This document shows positions 1 through 11,209 of a DNA stretch of 64,000 bases, piece after piece. The stretch spans positions 1 to 64,000 of the forward strand of contig JAVTVY010020344.1 of assembly GCA_036873755.1 (NCBI GenBank). Direction: 5' to 3'. Origin of the DNA: Hanleya hanleyi. Its lineage: Eukaryota; Mollusca; Polyplacophora; Lepidopleurida; Hanleyidae. The notes under the pieces are model-generated. The model saw only the letters and a list, made by a program, of their open reading frames with translations, was not told the DNA's origin and did not search any database. Within the stretch, counting starts at the first letter, position 1. Every line of letters begins with the position of its first letter. Made by a program: the position numbers and the translations under genes.

Positions 1-545
1 GGGGATCAAGGGGGGGACTAAAAAATTTTCCAATGAGCTGGAGGGGGGACCAAAATTTCCGAATTTGGTTTTAAGGGGGGGCCAAAATTTCTACATTCAG
101 TATTTTGCAAAGCAAACATTTTCTGTAATATTCTCATGAAAACCTTCACCAATGCTTTGAAATAAGTCAATTTGGCATGGCAAAATACATTTCAGAATTT
201 TTTTTTGCCTAGCTTCGCTCGGCAAATATAAAAACATTTAAATTTCTTTTTCTTGAACCGAGCAGCAGCACAACAGGTCCCAGTCACGTCTCCTCAACCA
301 CCACAACTCATTTGCATACACTTCGCCATCCATAAGTCTTACAGCGTACGTATAGATGACCGAAATGGTTACCGTACAGGTTGCACCACAACAGGCACGG
401 CGGAGCCGGAGGGGGAGTGGGCTACGGGGGCTGAAGCCCCCCCAATAATTTGGCCAACTTTTCTAAAATTCATATGATGTCAATGCAAAAATACTTCAAT
501 GAATACGTATTTTCGAAATGAATAGTAAAATGAATTGTCTGCTTC
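1..545. repeat. G-rich degenerate repeat at window edge
   Basis: Runs of six to eight G followed by ACCAAAATTT or similar recur in the first 100 bases, and related blocks sit at 5225-5345 and 8893-9023. A C/G-rich block lies at 395-445. No coding signal is seen. The short reading frames here have no ATG context, no splice sites and no recognisable motif. Confidence 0.4.
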
Positions 546-939
546 GCATATCTATATCTAAAACTATTTACAACTGTCCAGCATTAGTGGGCCAGCCAAA
601 GCTCTAAAGGTCCACAAAAGGTTAATAGTATTATACCATATAAAAGATGGTGGAGATAAATGACTGAATCCTCACACCATGTATGCCACCAATTTCTAAG
701 ACGAAATGCCGCTATGCCCTGGACATTTCGTGATATCAGCGAAGATAAAATACTGTTATTTGATTGTTCAGCCTTGCATTCATCGGCGGAGCAGGAGGGG
801 CCAATACCAATACTTTCAGCAAAAACAGGAAAAAACACGAACACACACATACATACACGAAACAAAAAATACACAGAGAAAGATAAAGACCCGATAGAAT
901 TGAATGCAGATTTCAATTTCCGATAAGTTATAACCATGA

Positions 940-1335
940 GATTACAACACATATATGGGAAGTGGGAAGAGGTGCCGACATACTGACAGAGTCACATGAC
1001 TTCACAGTATAGTCTTCCGGTTAACCTATTCTAAAGTACATATCAAGAATCTAACGTGTGTTGTATCTCAGGTACGCTTTTATTGTACCTGTTCATGTGG
1101 CAACTTGGATGATATGACCACACGGCCCCTAGCACCGGCATAAGCGGTATAAGATACAAATCTAGAGAGCTATGATGGAAATGCTCTGACAACTCGTATA
1201 TTTGTAATTGGTGAGCTGTTTCGCTGTGACAACTCTTACACTGGGCTTTGGTGAGCTGTATCGTCGTCAGATGAAAATGACGGCATTCAACACCAAAGAC
1301 TAGTCTGTAAGGCCCGATGTCGACCCAGCATCAAC
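940..1335 (-). repeat. Dispersed retroelement tail, reverse orientation
   Basis: Read on the minus strand this matches 21060-21590 on the plus strand. It includes a block that resembles the tail directly after the reverse-transcriptase ORF at 3505-3640 (core GGTGCTAGGGGCCGT, then a CACATGAACAG block). The duplicated partner is 6880-7215. It is probably the conserved 3' end of a retroelement family. Confidence 0.6.
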
Positions 1336-1500
1336 TTCCACACGAATGCCTTCCCACAAATGCAAGAGACATCCTTGCTTATTCACATGATTTACAAGTT
1401 GTGTTCGTAAAATGCTGCTAACGTACACGCTATACATGCTATAATAGCCAGTCAATTACAACTGGATGACTACTCCAAAAATCGTCCAAATACTCGCCTT

Positions 1501-1606
1501 CGATTCTCGTTGTTGGTGACTTCCTTCGCTGCATGTATATCAACCAAGTTGTACATATTCCATAACCTTGGTTAATATAGCGAATGAATTCGTCAACAAC
1601 GAGAAT
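1501..1606. repeat. Imperfect inverted repeat (hairpin), copy 1
   Basis: CGATTCTCGTTGTTG on the left pairs with CAACAACGAGAATCG on the right, and the inner part (TATCAACCAAG / CTTGGTTGATAT) pairs as well. The same hairpin is at 7386-7493 in the second duplicate. It explains why an ORF opens there on both strands. Confidence 0.6.
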
Positions 1607-1749
1607 CGGTTCCTCCCTATGGACATACAGGAGCATGCATTGTCGAACTTTATCTATACACCATGCAAACATATTGTGACTGGTGACCTTGATGTGGTGA
1701 GTGATAAGATCATATAAGTATACTAAATCTATAGCCACCAAAATATTCA

Positions 1750-3501
1750 ATTACTCCAATGCTGTCAAGGAGTTTGACTGGAACTTATACACGTCAGGAG
1801 GCTATAGTTGTGATTATGAATTGTCGAACTTTATCAACACACCATGCAAACATATTGCGACTGGTGACCTTGATGTGGTGAGTGATAAGGATCTAAAATT
1901 ACTCCTGATGAAAGGACCTAAATATAGAGAGCCAAGAAGAATAAATCTGAAGGCGGACCAGAAGATAGTCCTGACTGCATTAGAACAGTACGTTATTGAT
2001 TGGTCTAAGCGAGAAAAAGTTGAACCTGCAGTACTCGCTGATTGGCTGGACCTCACCAAGAGCAAGGTCGTTGAAACAATCCGCCATATTGACAGAAGTA
2101 CTCTTCCCCAAGTAAAACAAGTACTGAGAAACCTCAATTCGCAAGAAGTTCTACAAATCTCCAGAGTAAATTCGTCATAGTCCCAGCAGACAAAGCTCCG
2201 AATAATATAATATTCATATGTAAATATTACTATTACCAGGTGCTGGTTAAAGAATTGAGTGTAGATATATCTTCATCAAATACATCTACTTACTCCCAAA
2301 CTGCATTTACTCTGGAAGATTTATTTAACAATCACAAAAAGTTTCTCAGGGAAAGAGGTATTTGTCTTCCAACCAATCATAACGACATACCAAAATATAC
2401 TGGACTCCCAAAATGCATAAATCACCATACAAAGCTAGATTCATAGCTGGTTCTAGAAGCTGCACCACCAAGCTTCTTTCAACCCTATTGACGAGGGCCC
2501 TTCAGGAGGTAAAAGCATTTTGGGAAAGGTATTGCGCCACTATTTTCAAGAACTCTGGTGTTGAATGTATGTGGATATTGAAAAACTCAAAATGTCTTAC
2601 GGAAGAACTTGATGCTAAAGGTCACATACCGTACAGACATGTATCCACATGGGATTTCTCGACTCTCTATACTACAATCCCTCATCAGGACCTTATTGAC
2701 CGTCTAAGTTCATTAATAGTATCTTGTGTTCAAGAAAACTGATCGTAGATATATTAATGTCGGAAGCCATAAAGCATTATTTAGCTCGACTACATACAAG
2801 AGATATCATTCATGGGATGTTTCTTTGCTTATAGAGTTGCTTGAATTTCTCATTAAAAATATCTATGTGAAATTTGGCAACACAATATATCAGCAGCATA
2901 TAGGTATTCCAATGGGTACTAATTGTGCACCCCTGTTGGCTGACCTGTATCTGTTCTCTTATGAATATGACTATATGCTGGCGCTTTCAAAAACCGATCC
3001 ACTCAAAGCCCGTTCCTTCTCATTCACCAAACGCCATATAGACGATCTTCTCGCTGTGGATAATCGCTATATAAATGACGCAGTGAAGGATATATATCCA
3101 CCTTCACTGGATTTGAAGGAAACTACAGATAGCCCTACAGGCACATCTTATTTAGATCTCTATCTCTATAAAAATGAAGCGGGCATTCTCTCTCTCGTCG
3201 ACTTTATGACAAAAGAGATGATTACAATTTCGACATCGTAAACTATCCCTTTCTGGATAGTAATATTCCAGTGGGACCTGCATATGGCGTATACATATCT
3301 CGCTTAGTAGCATTTGCTAGATCCTGTGCTAAATGTGATGATTTTAATCAACGTCACAAAATATTGTTGCAGAAACTTATAAAACAGGGCTATTCCACCA
3401 AGCGCCTCCACTCAAAGTTTCTCAAATTTGGCGATACATATCGCATGCTGATAGCAAAATACGAACGTAGCGTGCAAGATCTATGGCGCCACGTTTCGTA
3501 A
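1750..3501 (+). pseudogene. Reverse transcriptase, frameshifted
   Basis: The frame must change at least four times (near 2170, 2415, 2730 and 3195) to read one protein. In order it shows FVIVPADKAPNN near 2170, HKSPYKARFIAGSRSCTTK near 2415 (thumb/finger region of this RT family), WDFSTLYTTIPH near 2650 (RT motif A), GIPMGTNCAPLLADLYLFSYE near 2905 (motif B), RHIDDLL near 3030 (motif C, with the catalytic DD), SYLDLYL near 3148, then PAYGVYISRL and a basic C-terminus ending at 3501. The catalytic aspartates are retained, but the frameshifts make it non-functional as it stands. This RT type is common in animal genomes; I place it only as a non-LTR or Penelope-like retroelement. A second, more decayed relative is at 26529-28405. 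Confidence 0.85.
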
Positions 3502-3504
3502 CAT

Positions 3505-3640
3505 GTGTCTAATTCCGCTTAACCCGGGGCTAGGGGCCGTATGAGCCCATGTACTTCAAGATCCTCATGGTACTCATATGAACAGTCGCAATCAAAGCGT
3601 GGCTGAGGTACATCATTTTTAGATGACGACTCTATAACGA
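3505..3640 (+). repeat. Conserved tail following the reverse transcriptase
   Basis: It starts immediately after the RT stop with CTAATTCCGCTTAACCCGG and GGCTAGGGGCCGT, then a block around ATATGAACAGTCGCAATC. Recognisable relatives lie at 940-1335, 6880-7215, 14511-14765, 16180-16300, 21060-21590, 28150-28270 and 35290-35470, on both strands. Its position right after the RT ORF here and at 28150 identifies it as the element's 3' region. Confidence 0.65.
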
Positions 3641-3699
3641 ATATTATGGATTAAGAATACTTTTGGAACATCATGATGTCTTGCCGGCATCATTGAAAA

Positions 3700-3875
3700 T
3701 TGTTGACCGCTTCTCTCTTGCAGGAAACAAGCCTATGTTTATGTATACCTTTGTCTTTTTGAATTTGGTGCTAATACTGTTATATGGAAATGGAATAGGT
3801 CTTTGGATTATGGACGCGGATATTCTCTAATGGACGACGGCTGGATTATGAATGACGGACTAGACGCTTGTAATT
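3700..3875 (+). repeat. Dispersed segment with a membrane-span-like ORF, copy a
   Basis: It begins GTTGACCGCTTCTCTCTTGC, looks like a splice acceptor followed by a short hydrophobic ORF (NKPMFMYT...), and recurs at 5785-5970, 9455-9640 and, inverted, at 31035-31205. A weaker partial match is at 15470-15560. In this copy small deletions shift the frame. Because it follows the RT tail here, it is probably retroelement 3' sequence and not a host exon. Confidence 0.55.
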
Positions 3876-4279
3876 CACCCCATCACGTATACCGGTAGCG
3901 CAGAAGTTGAACGTTCGCTGACGGCGGTAGAATTTTCAATATACATGAATCACAAGGAGACGAAAGGCTCCCCAACAAGTAGAAAAAAATCTCTGTGCCA
4001 GTGACATGATCGAAGCTTAATGAATCTTTAGATTGAATATATTTGGATTGATATATATTTAAATTATTTATACTTTCGAATATCATTTTGCTTGGAGGTC
4101 AATATTTGAAAAAATGTTGGGAAAACGGGCAACACATATTTCCTATATTTTATTAAGAAAATTCCAATATTTTGGCAAATTTCCTCCTATGTTTTCTCCT
4201 ATATTTTCACTGTGAGCCACTTGCGGGCCTGTGTTTTGTTTGTGTTTTAAACCAGGAAGTCAAATGGAGTCAGGCAAAT

Positions 4280-5060
4280 TCTTCAATATCGATGCGTGTT
4301 TATGCGAAACAAATTTGAAAACAGAACCATAAATCTATATACATTGTGTTCAGATTTAATTCCGTGAAAACACGTAAAATGCATCTGCGGTAACCTGAAA
4401 CCCCGGAGCATCCGGGGCCTAGGCGGCCCCTGAACCCTCGCCTGTCGGGCTCTGAGGACCGCTTATTTTAGCTTTGCGTAACTGAATCGGTATCATACTG
4501 GTTCTAATGTTCCATGATGTAAACGTCATCGCTTTTTAATGTTTTTTCCTATGTTAAATATAATGAGAGCGTCAAATACAATCAGACATGAAGTATGATT
4601 TTTTCAATATCGATGAGTGCTGATAAATGCGAAACAAATCTGCATACATTATGTTCGAATTTATTTCCTGGAAAACGCTTAGAACGCATCTCCGGAGATT
4701 TGGAATTCGGAGCTTCCGGGGCCTAGGCGGCCCCTGGACCCTCGCCTGTTGGGCTGTGAGGATTTCCTTGTATTATCTTTGCGTGAATGAATCGCATCGG
4801 TAGGCATATTGAGTTCTTAAAGAAGTAAGAGTCATCGTTTTGTATGCATGGTATGTTTTAAATATAACTAGAAAGTAAAATGGATGAGGTTTTAAATATC
4901 GATGCGTGCTTATAATTGCCAAAAAATCGTGAAAATAGAACCATATATTTGCATGAAGTATGGCCAGTTTTATTTCTGAGAAAAGGCTCAGAACGCATCT
5001 CTAGCAATCTGGAACCACGGAGCTTCCGGGGCCTAGGCGGCACCTGGACCCTTGACAGTT
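4280..5060 (+). repeat. About 310-bp tandem repeat, three units (copy 1)
   Basis: Three units, each containing AATATCGATG near the left and a CCGGGGCCTAGGCGGC block near the right (about 4415, 4717 and 5025). Spacing is about 300-312 bp. The same three-unit block is at 7945-8730 in the second duplicate. ORFs here repeat with the unit and are not genes. Confidence 0.8.
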
Positions 5061-5784
5061 ACCCCCCTTTCAGTTACGTTTCCAACGCCACTGATCATAT
5101 AGCCATGTACTTGCATTAGCATCTTCATCACATTAGATTTTCTTAGTTGCTCAAGTGTCCACATCTTGTATTTAGTTCATAATGAAAAGATAGGACCTGG
5201 ACGTTCTGATTTTCGAGTAATTGTGTGGGGGGGACCAAAATTTATTTTCTTTGTCTGCTCTTGGGGGGACCATAATATTTACACATTCAGTCTGGGGGGG
5301 ACCAAACACTTTTGTGACCTACTGACCGGAATCCCCCCGGCCCACCCCCCCTGGTAATAAATGAACCGTCCCTAACTCATTAGAGACAGAACGAAAAGAC
5401 GCTTCTCTAGTAAACAGAGAAAACGCAACAAGAAGTACTGCGACCTTGATTGAGAAGATTAGTATCATGACTACAACAAACGCTGTATATCAACTGATTC
5501 GTTCTAACTCATTAGAGACAGAATGAAAACAAGACGCTTCTCTAGTAAACAGAGAAAACGCTACAAGAAACAGAGACATATTAATTATGTCAAAACATGT
5601 CTACGTAAATCTACCTCTCGAGACTGGCAATAGCCAAGACATATATTAGAAATACTAGTATCTCAAGTCTGATGTTAACAGATCATGATATTTTTCTGCT
5701 ATCCCGGGGATTATCATTCATTCCGACGACTACCATAAGAGAACGTGATTTCGGGTTATATTCCCGAAAGATTTCGGGATTTCT

Positions 5785-5970
5785 CTCTTGCAGGAAACAA
5801 GCCTATGTTTATGTATACTATGATTGTCTTTTTGAATTTGGTGCTAATACTGTTATATGGAAAATGGAATAGGTCTTCGGATTATGGACGCGGATATTCT
5901 CTAATGGACGACAGCTGGATTATGAATGACGGACTAGACGCTGGTAATTCGAAACACTGGCTCTGAGGTA
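5785..5970 (+). repeat. Dispersed segment with a membrane-span-like ORF, copy b (intact frame)
   Basis: After a pyrimidine tract and CAG, the frame reads NKPMFMYTMIVFLNLVLILL, then a charged tail rich in D, S and G, with a stop at 5964-5966. It looks like a terminal exon of a single-span protein, but four copies exist in the window, so I treat it as repeat sequence. The copy at 9455-9640 has a TGA where this one has GGA (about 9558). Confidence 0.5.
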
Positions 5971-6014
5971 CATTAGTACACATCTATGAAGATGTGCTAG
6001 CATACTCATATATA

Positions 6015-6145
6015 CGTACAACTCAGGCTACTGTAGGGTCAGGACACACCGAGAAAGCGGGTGTGTATATGAACATAATTTCATACAACTTGGGTCAGAA
6101 CACCCCGAGAAAGTGGGTGTGTATATGAACATCTCTTCACACACA
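6015..6145 (+). repeat. About 62-bp tandem repeat, two units
   Basis: The block GGTCAGRACACMCCGAGAAAG followed by TGGGTGTGTATATGAACAT occurs twice in tandem. The duplicate is at 9705-9815. Confidence 0.7.
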
Positions 6146-6879
6146 GATTGAGAGTGAACTATGATATTAGGGAGGGCTAACATGAAAAGACCAATGTAAA
6201 TGTGTTTTTTGTGATTTCCTTAATAAAATATATCATGAGCCATTACTGGGTGGTACGAACACCACTAATTCTCACTAAAAAGGTGCAAATTCTCACGAAA
6301 TGGGTGTGTTTTAACACCCTTGGAAGATGGAATTGTCTCCAGAAGGTGTATTTTATACGCATATCTATATCTAAAACTATTTACAACTGTCCAGCATTAG
6401 TGGGCCAGCCAAAGCTCTAAAAAAATTTTTTACCGGCATTGTTTATTAATTTTTAGGTTCACAAAAGGTTAATAGTATTATACCATATAAAAGATGGTGG
6501 AGATAAATGACTGAATCCTCACACCATGTATGCCGCCAGTTTCAAAGACGAAACTGACGCTAAAAACATATGACTCCTATGCCCTGGACTTTTCGTGATA
6601 TCAGCGAAGATAAAAATACTGTTATTTGATTGTTCAGCCTTGCATTCATCGGCGGAGCAGGAGGGACCAATACCAATACTTCCAGCAAAAACAGGAAAAA
6701 ACACGAACACACACATACATACACGAAACAAAAAAATAGACAGAGAAAGATAAAGACCCGATAGAGTGACGCGAAAACACCTATATCTGTATTGAATGCA
6801 GATTTTAATTTCCGATAAGTTATAACCATGAGATTACAACACATATAAGGGAAGTGGGAAGAGGTGCCGACGTACTAAC

Positions 6880-7215
6880 AAAGTCACATGACTTCACAGT
6901 ATATCTTCCGGTTAACCTATTCTAAAGTACATATCAAGAATCTAACGTGTGTTGTATCTCAGGTACGCTTTTATTGTACCTGTTCATGTGGCAACTTGGA
7001 TGATATGTCCACATGGCCCCTATAGCACCGGCATAAGCGGTATTAGATACAAATCTAGAGAGCTATGATGGAAATGCTCTGACAACTCGTATATTTGTAA
7101 TTGGTGAGCTGTTTCGCTGTGACAACTCGTACACTGGGGTTTGGTGAGCTGTATCGTCGTCAGACGAAAATGACGGCATTCAACACCAAAGACTAGTCTG
7201 TAAGGCCCGAGGTCG
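6880..7215 (-). repeat. Dispersed retroelement tail, reverse orientation, duplicate copy
   Basis: Segmental duplicate of 940-1335, with the same GCCGGTGCTA core on the minus strand (seen as TAGCACCGGC near 7023). Confidence 0.6.
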
Positions 7216-7385
7216 ACCCAGCATCAACTTCCCACAAATGCCTTCCCACAAATGCAAGAGACATCCTTGCTTATTCACATGATTTACAAGTTGTGCTCGT
7301 AAAATGCTGCTAAAGTACACGCTATACATGCTACCAGTCAATTACGACTGCATGACTACCCCAGAAATCGACCAAATACTCGTCT

Positions 7386-7493
7386 CCGATTCTCGTTGTT
7401 GATGACTTCCTTCGCTGCATGTATATCAACCAAGTTGCACGTATTCCATAACCTTGGTTGATATAGCGAATGAATTCGTCAACAACGAGAATC
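7386..7493. repeat. Imperfect inverted repeat (hairpin), copy 2
   Basis: Duplicate of the hairpin at 1501-1606. Just to its right, 7470-7535 reads as ATG plus 22 codons ending at a GAG|GTAAGT donor-like site, but the ATG lies in the hairpin arm, so it is probably not a gene start. Confidence 0.55.
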
Positions 7494-7944
7494 GGTTCCT
7501 CCCTATGGACATACAGGAGCATGCAGTGGGCCGAGGTAAGTTTCCACCCCATCACGTATACCGGTAGCGCAGAAGTTGAACGTTCGCTGACGGCGGTAGA
7601 ATTTTCAATATACATGAATCACAAGGAGACGAAAGGCTCCCCAACAAGTAGAAAAAAATCTCTGTGCCAGAGACATGATCGAAGCTTAATGAATCTTTAG
7701 ATTGAATATATTTGGATTAATATATATTTAAATTATTTATACTTTCGAATATCATTTTGCTTGGAGGTCAATATTTGAAAAAATGTTGGGGAAACGGGCA
7801 ACACATATTTCCTATATTTTATTAAGAAAATTCCAATATTTTGGCAAATTTCCTCCTATGTTTTCTCCTATATTTTCACTGTGAGCCACGTGTGGGCCTG
7901 TGTTTTGTTTGTGTTTTAAACCAGGAAGTCAATTGGAGTCAGGC

Positions 7945-8730
7945 AAATTCTTCAATATCGATGCGCGCTTATGCGAAACAAATTTGAAAACAGAACCATA
8001 AATCTATATACACTGTGTTCAGATTTAATTCCGTGAAAACACGTAAAATGCATCTCCGGTAACATGAAACCCCGGAGCATCCGGGGCCTGGGCGGCCCCT
8101 GAACCCTCGCCTGTCGGGCTCTGAGGACCGCTTATTTTAGCTTTGCGTAACTGAATCGGTATCATACTGGTTCTAATGTTCCATGATGTAAACGTCATCG
8201 CTTTTTAATGTTTTTTCCTATGTTAAATATAATGAGAGCGTCAAATACAATCAGACATGAAGTATTATTTTTTCAATATCGATGAGTGCTGATAAATGCG
8301 AAACAAATCTGCATACATTATGTTCGAATTTATTTCCTGGAAAACGCTTAGAACGCATCTCCGGAGATTTGGAATTCGGAGCTTCCGGGGCCTAGGCGGC
8401 CCCTGGACCCTCGCCTGTTGGGCTGTGAGGATTTCCTTGTATTATCTTTGCGTGAATGAATCGCATCGGTAGGCATATTGAGTTCTTAAAGAAGTAAGAG
8501 TCATCGTTTTGTATGCATGGTATGTTTTAAATATAACTAGAAAGTAAAATGGATGAGGTTTTAAATATCGATGCGTGCTTATAATTGCCAAAAAATCGTG
8601 AAAATAGAACCATATATTTGCATGAAGTATGGCCAGTTTTATTTCTGAGAAAAGGCTCAGAACGCATCTCTAGCAATCTGGAACCACGGAGCTTCCGGGG
8701 CCTAGGCGGCACCTGGACCCTTGACAGTTA
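7945..8730 (+). repeat. About 310-bp tandem repeat, three units (copy 2)
   Basis: Near-identical duplicate of 4280-5060. Confidence 0.8.
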
Positions 8731-9454
8731 CCCCCCTTTCAGTTACGTTTCCAACGCCACTGATCATATAGCCATGTACTTGCATTAGCATCTTCATCAC
8801 ATTAGATTTTCTTAGTTGCTCAAGTGTCCACATCTTGTATTTAGTTCATAATGAAAAGATAGGACCTGGACGTTCTGATTTTCGAGTAATTGTGTGGGGG
8901 GGACCAAAATTTTCTTTGTCTGCTCTTGGGGGGACCATAATATTTACACATTCAGTCTGGGGGGACCAAACACTTTTGTGACCTACTGACCGGAATCCCC
9001 CCGGCCCACCCCCCCCCCCTGGTAATAAATGAACCGTCCCTAACTCATTAGAGACAGAACGAAAAGACGCTTCTCTAGTAAACAGAGAAAACGCAACAAG
9101 AAGTACTGCGACCTTGATTGAGAAGATTAGTATCATGACTACAACAAACGCTGTATATCAACTGATTCGTTCTAACTCATTAGAGACAGAATGAAAACAA
9201 GACGCTTCTCTAGTAAACAGAGAAAACGCTACAAGAAACAGAGACATATTAATTATGTCAAAACATGTCTACGTAAATCTACCTCTCGAGACTGGCAATA
9301 GCCAAGACATATATTAGAAATACTAGTATCTCAAGTCTGATGTTAACAGATCATGATATTTTTCTGCTATCCCGGGGATTATCATTCATTCCGACGACTA
9401 CCATAAGAGAACGTGATTTCGGGTTATATTCCCGAAAGATTTCGGGATTTCTCT

Positions 9455-9640
9455 CTTGCAGGAAACAAGCCTATGTTTATGTTTACTATGATTGTCTTTT
9501 TGAATTTGGTGCTAATACTGTTATATGGAAAATGGAATAGGTCTTCGGATTATGGACGCTGATATTCTCTAATGGACGACGGCTGGATTATGAATGACGG
9601 ACTAGACGCTGGTAATTCGAAACACTGGCTCTGAGGTACA
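9455..9640 (+). repeat. Dispersed segment with a membrane-span-like ORF, copy c (nonsense)
   Basis: Duplicate of 5785-5970. A single G-to-T change makes a TGA in the tail frame. Confidence 0.5.
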
Positions 9641-9924
9641 TTAGTACACATCTATGAAGATGTGCTAGCATACTCATATATACGTACAACTCAGGCTACA
9701 GTAGGGTCAGGACACACCGAGAAAGCGGGTGTGTATATGAACATAATTTCATACAACTTGGGTCAGAACACCTCGAGAAAGTGGGTGTGTATATGAACAT
9801 CTCTTCACACACAGATTGAGAGTGAACTATGATATTAGGGAGGGCTAACATGAAAAGACCAATGTAAATGTGTTTTTTTTTTGTGATTTCCTTAATAAAA
9901 TATATCATGAGCCATTACTGGGTG

Positions 9925-10615
9925 GTACGAACACCACTAATTCTCACTAAAAAGGTGCAAATTAACACCTTTTGAAGGTGTAATTCTCACGAAATGGGTG
10001 TGTTTTAACACCCTTGGAAGATGGAATTGTCTCCAGAAGGTGTATTTTAGCACCCCTAGAAGGTTTAATTTTGGCCAAAAGGTGTAAATAAACACCCAAT
10101 AGGGCATAATCTCGGTCAAAAGGTGTAAATTAACACCAATGAAAGGTGTAATACTTACCAATAAGGTGTGATTTAACACCCCTGGAAGATGGAATGATCA
10201 CCAGAAGGTGTATTTTAGCACCCCTAGATGATACAAATTTGCTCAAAAGGTGTGAATAAACACCCAAAGAAGGTGTAATTCTGTTGAAAAGGTGTAAATT
10301 AACACCACTGAAAGGTTTAGTTGTGGCCAAAAGGTGTAAATAAGCACCCATGGGATGCTGGGTTCCCCCAAAAATATGCTTATAAATTTGTCTGGAAGGT
10401 GCAAATTTTATTCAGAAGGTGTGAATGAACACCCATGGAAGGTGTAATGTGAGCAAAAAGGTGTAATTTAACACCTTTTCGAGAAGGTGTAAATTTACAC
10501 CTTTCGGAAAAGGTGTTAATTCGCACCCAAAAGGGTGTTAGCCCTGGGACAAGCCATTTACACCCCGTAGAGGTGTAATTTACACCTTCTGGGCTAAGTG
10601 TGTAAAGGTTTGAGT
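9925..10615. repeat. Array of palindromic GGTGTAAATTAACACC units
   Basis: More than fifteen half- or full-palindromes built on GGTGTAAATTAACACC and variants, separated by 10-20 variable bases such as GGAAGATGGAATTG. The left end lies inside the segmental duplication and is shorter in copy 1 (about 6270-6355), so the array length varies. No terminal inverted repeats were found for this one. Confidence 0.75.
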
Positions 10616-10985
10616 TGCGTAACAAATGATATGTTACTTACGAAAGGATGAGAGCTGTTTGTTTGTAATTTTCCTATACATATAATCAAAGATTGGTTTT
10701 GGCGATAGGAATCACGACTGATGAGTTTGATAGAAACCAGAGAATATTTCAATTACTTACAATTAATTTCTCGCTGCATCTAGCTGGTTTCATTAGCTAA
10801 TTGGTTTGCTGAGCTCGGATACCTTCGCTCGTCCATCATGATCAAGTTAGTATCTTCATAATAAAATTTCGTTATTATGGCAAAATTCAATATCAAGTCT
10901 TTGTCTGTTTGGCGCCCAATAATATTTCAAGTCGATTGGAAGACAAACTCGGTCCATTCAGGCGTTCAATGTGTACAACCAGAAA
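10616..10985. other. No feature recognised
   Basis: AT-rich sequence. No reading frame, repeat or RNA gene that I can support. Confidence 0.4.
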
Positions 10986-10989
10986 CTAA

Positions 10990-11205
10990 ATGGAGTTTTG
11001 TATAACAACAAGGCATCACGGGATATCTTCAAGTTGTACGCACGTGATTGGTCAATTCAAATTTCAAATCGAAATTCGGCATTTGTATTGGTTTGTTGGA
11101 AAATCGAAAGAAAATTCAACCAATCATAGAGTTTCTGTAAAGGTTCATCATTATGGTGTTGACAACAGTGTCATCTTCATGATGCTCAAATGTTCAATCA
11201 GATAG
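10990..11205. repeat. Dispersed repeat related to the 30-bp satellite
   Basis: Contains ACGTGATTGGTCAATTCAAAT, then GGAAAATCGAAAG, CAACCAATCATAGAG and CTGTAAAGGTTCATC. The last blocks match the unit and flank of the satellite at 44930-46470, and the first block matches 29270-29330 inverted. It looks like a single-copy version of the element in which the satellite expanded. Confidence 0.55.
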
Positions 11206-11209
11206 GACT

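Larger units (their letters stand above)
1639..3875 (+). mobile_element. Decayed reverse-transcriptase retroelement inserted in duplication copy 1
   Basis: The insertion is bounded by comparison with the uninterrupted copy near 7530-7546. It begins with a roughly 70-bp segment (1639-1708) that recurs at 1821-1889, so the left end is a partial direct repeat of the element's own interior. It then carries a reverse-transcriptase reading frame to 3501, a conserved non-coding tail at 3505-3640, and a terminal block at 3700-3875. No long terminal repeats or poly-A tail are seen. The partial self-repeat resembles the pseudo-LTRs known from Penelope-like elements, but family assignment is an inference. 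I saw no GIY-YIG endonuclease. Confidence 0.75.
549..10050. repeat. Tandem segmental duplication (two copies, junction near 6355)
   Basis: The sequence starting CGCATATCTATATC at about 549 starts again at about 6357. Bases 549-1638 match 6357-7530, and 3876-6355 match 7546-about 10050, with only scattered substitutions and small indels. The two copies sit head to tail. Copy 1 is interrupted by a retroelement at 1639-3875 that copy 2 lacks, so copy 2 at about 7530-7546 shows the uninterrupted site. Copy 2 has a 37-bp extra piece near 6420 and a longer palindrome array at its right end. The high identity over about 3.5 kb suggests a recent duplication. Confidence 0.85.

Noticed and set aside
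5745..5966. Host terminal exon of a single-pass membrane protein
   Set aside because: The same sequence occurs four times, once after the reverse-transcriptase tail, so it is better explained as repeat DNA.
7470..7535. First coding exon ending at GAG|GTAAGT
   Set aside because: The ATG lies in a hairpin arm, the other duplicate copy is destroyed by a retroelement, and no partner exon was seen.
4858..8788. Paired identical ORFs of 61-67 codons on both strands
   Set aside because: They repeat because the locus is a tandem duplication containing a 310-bp repeat. No motif or splice signal supports them.
9925..10615. CRISPR-like array of repeats and spacers
   Set aside because: The repeats are variable half-palindromes with irregular spacing, in animal nuclear DNA with introns and no cas genes.
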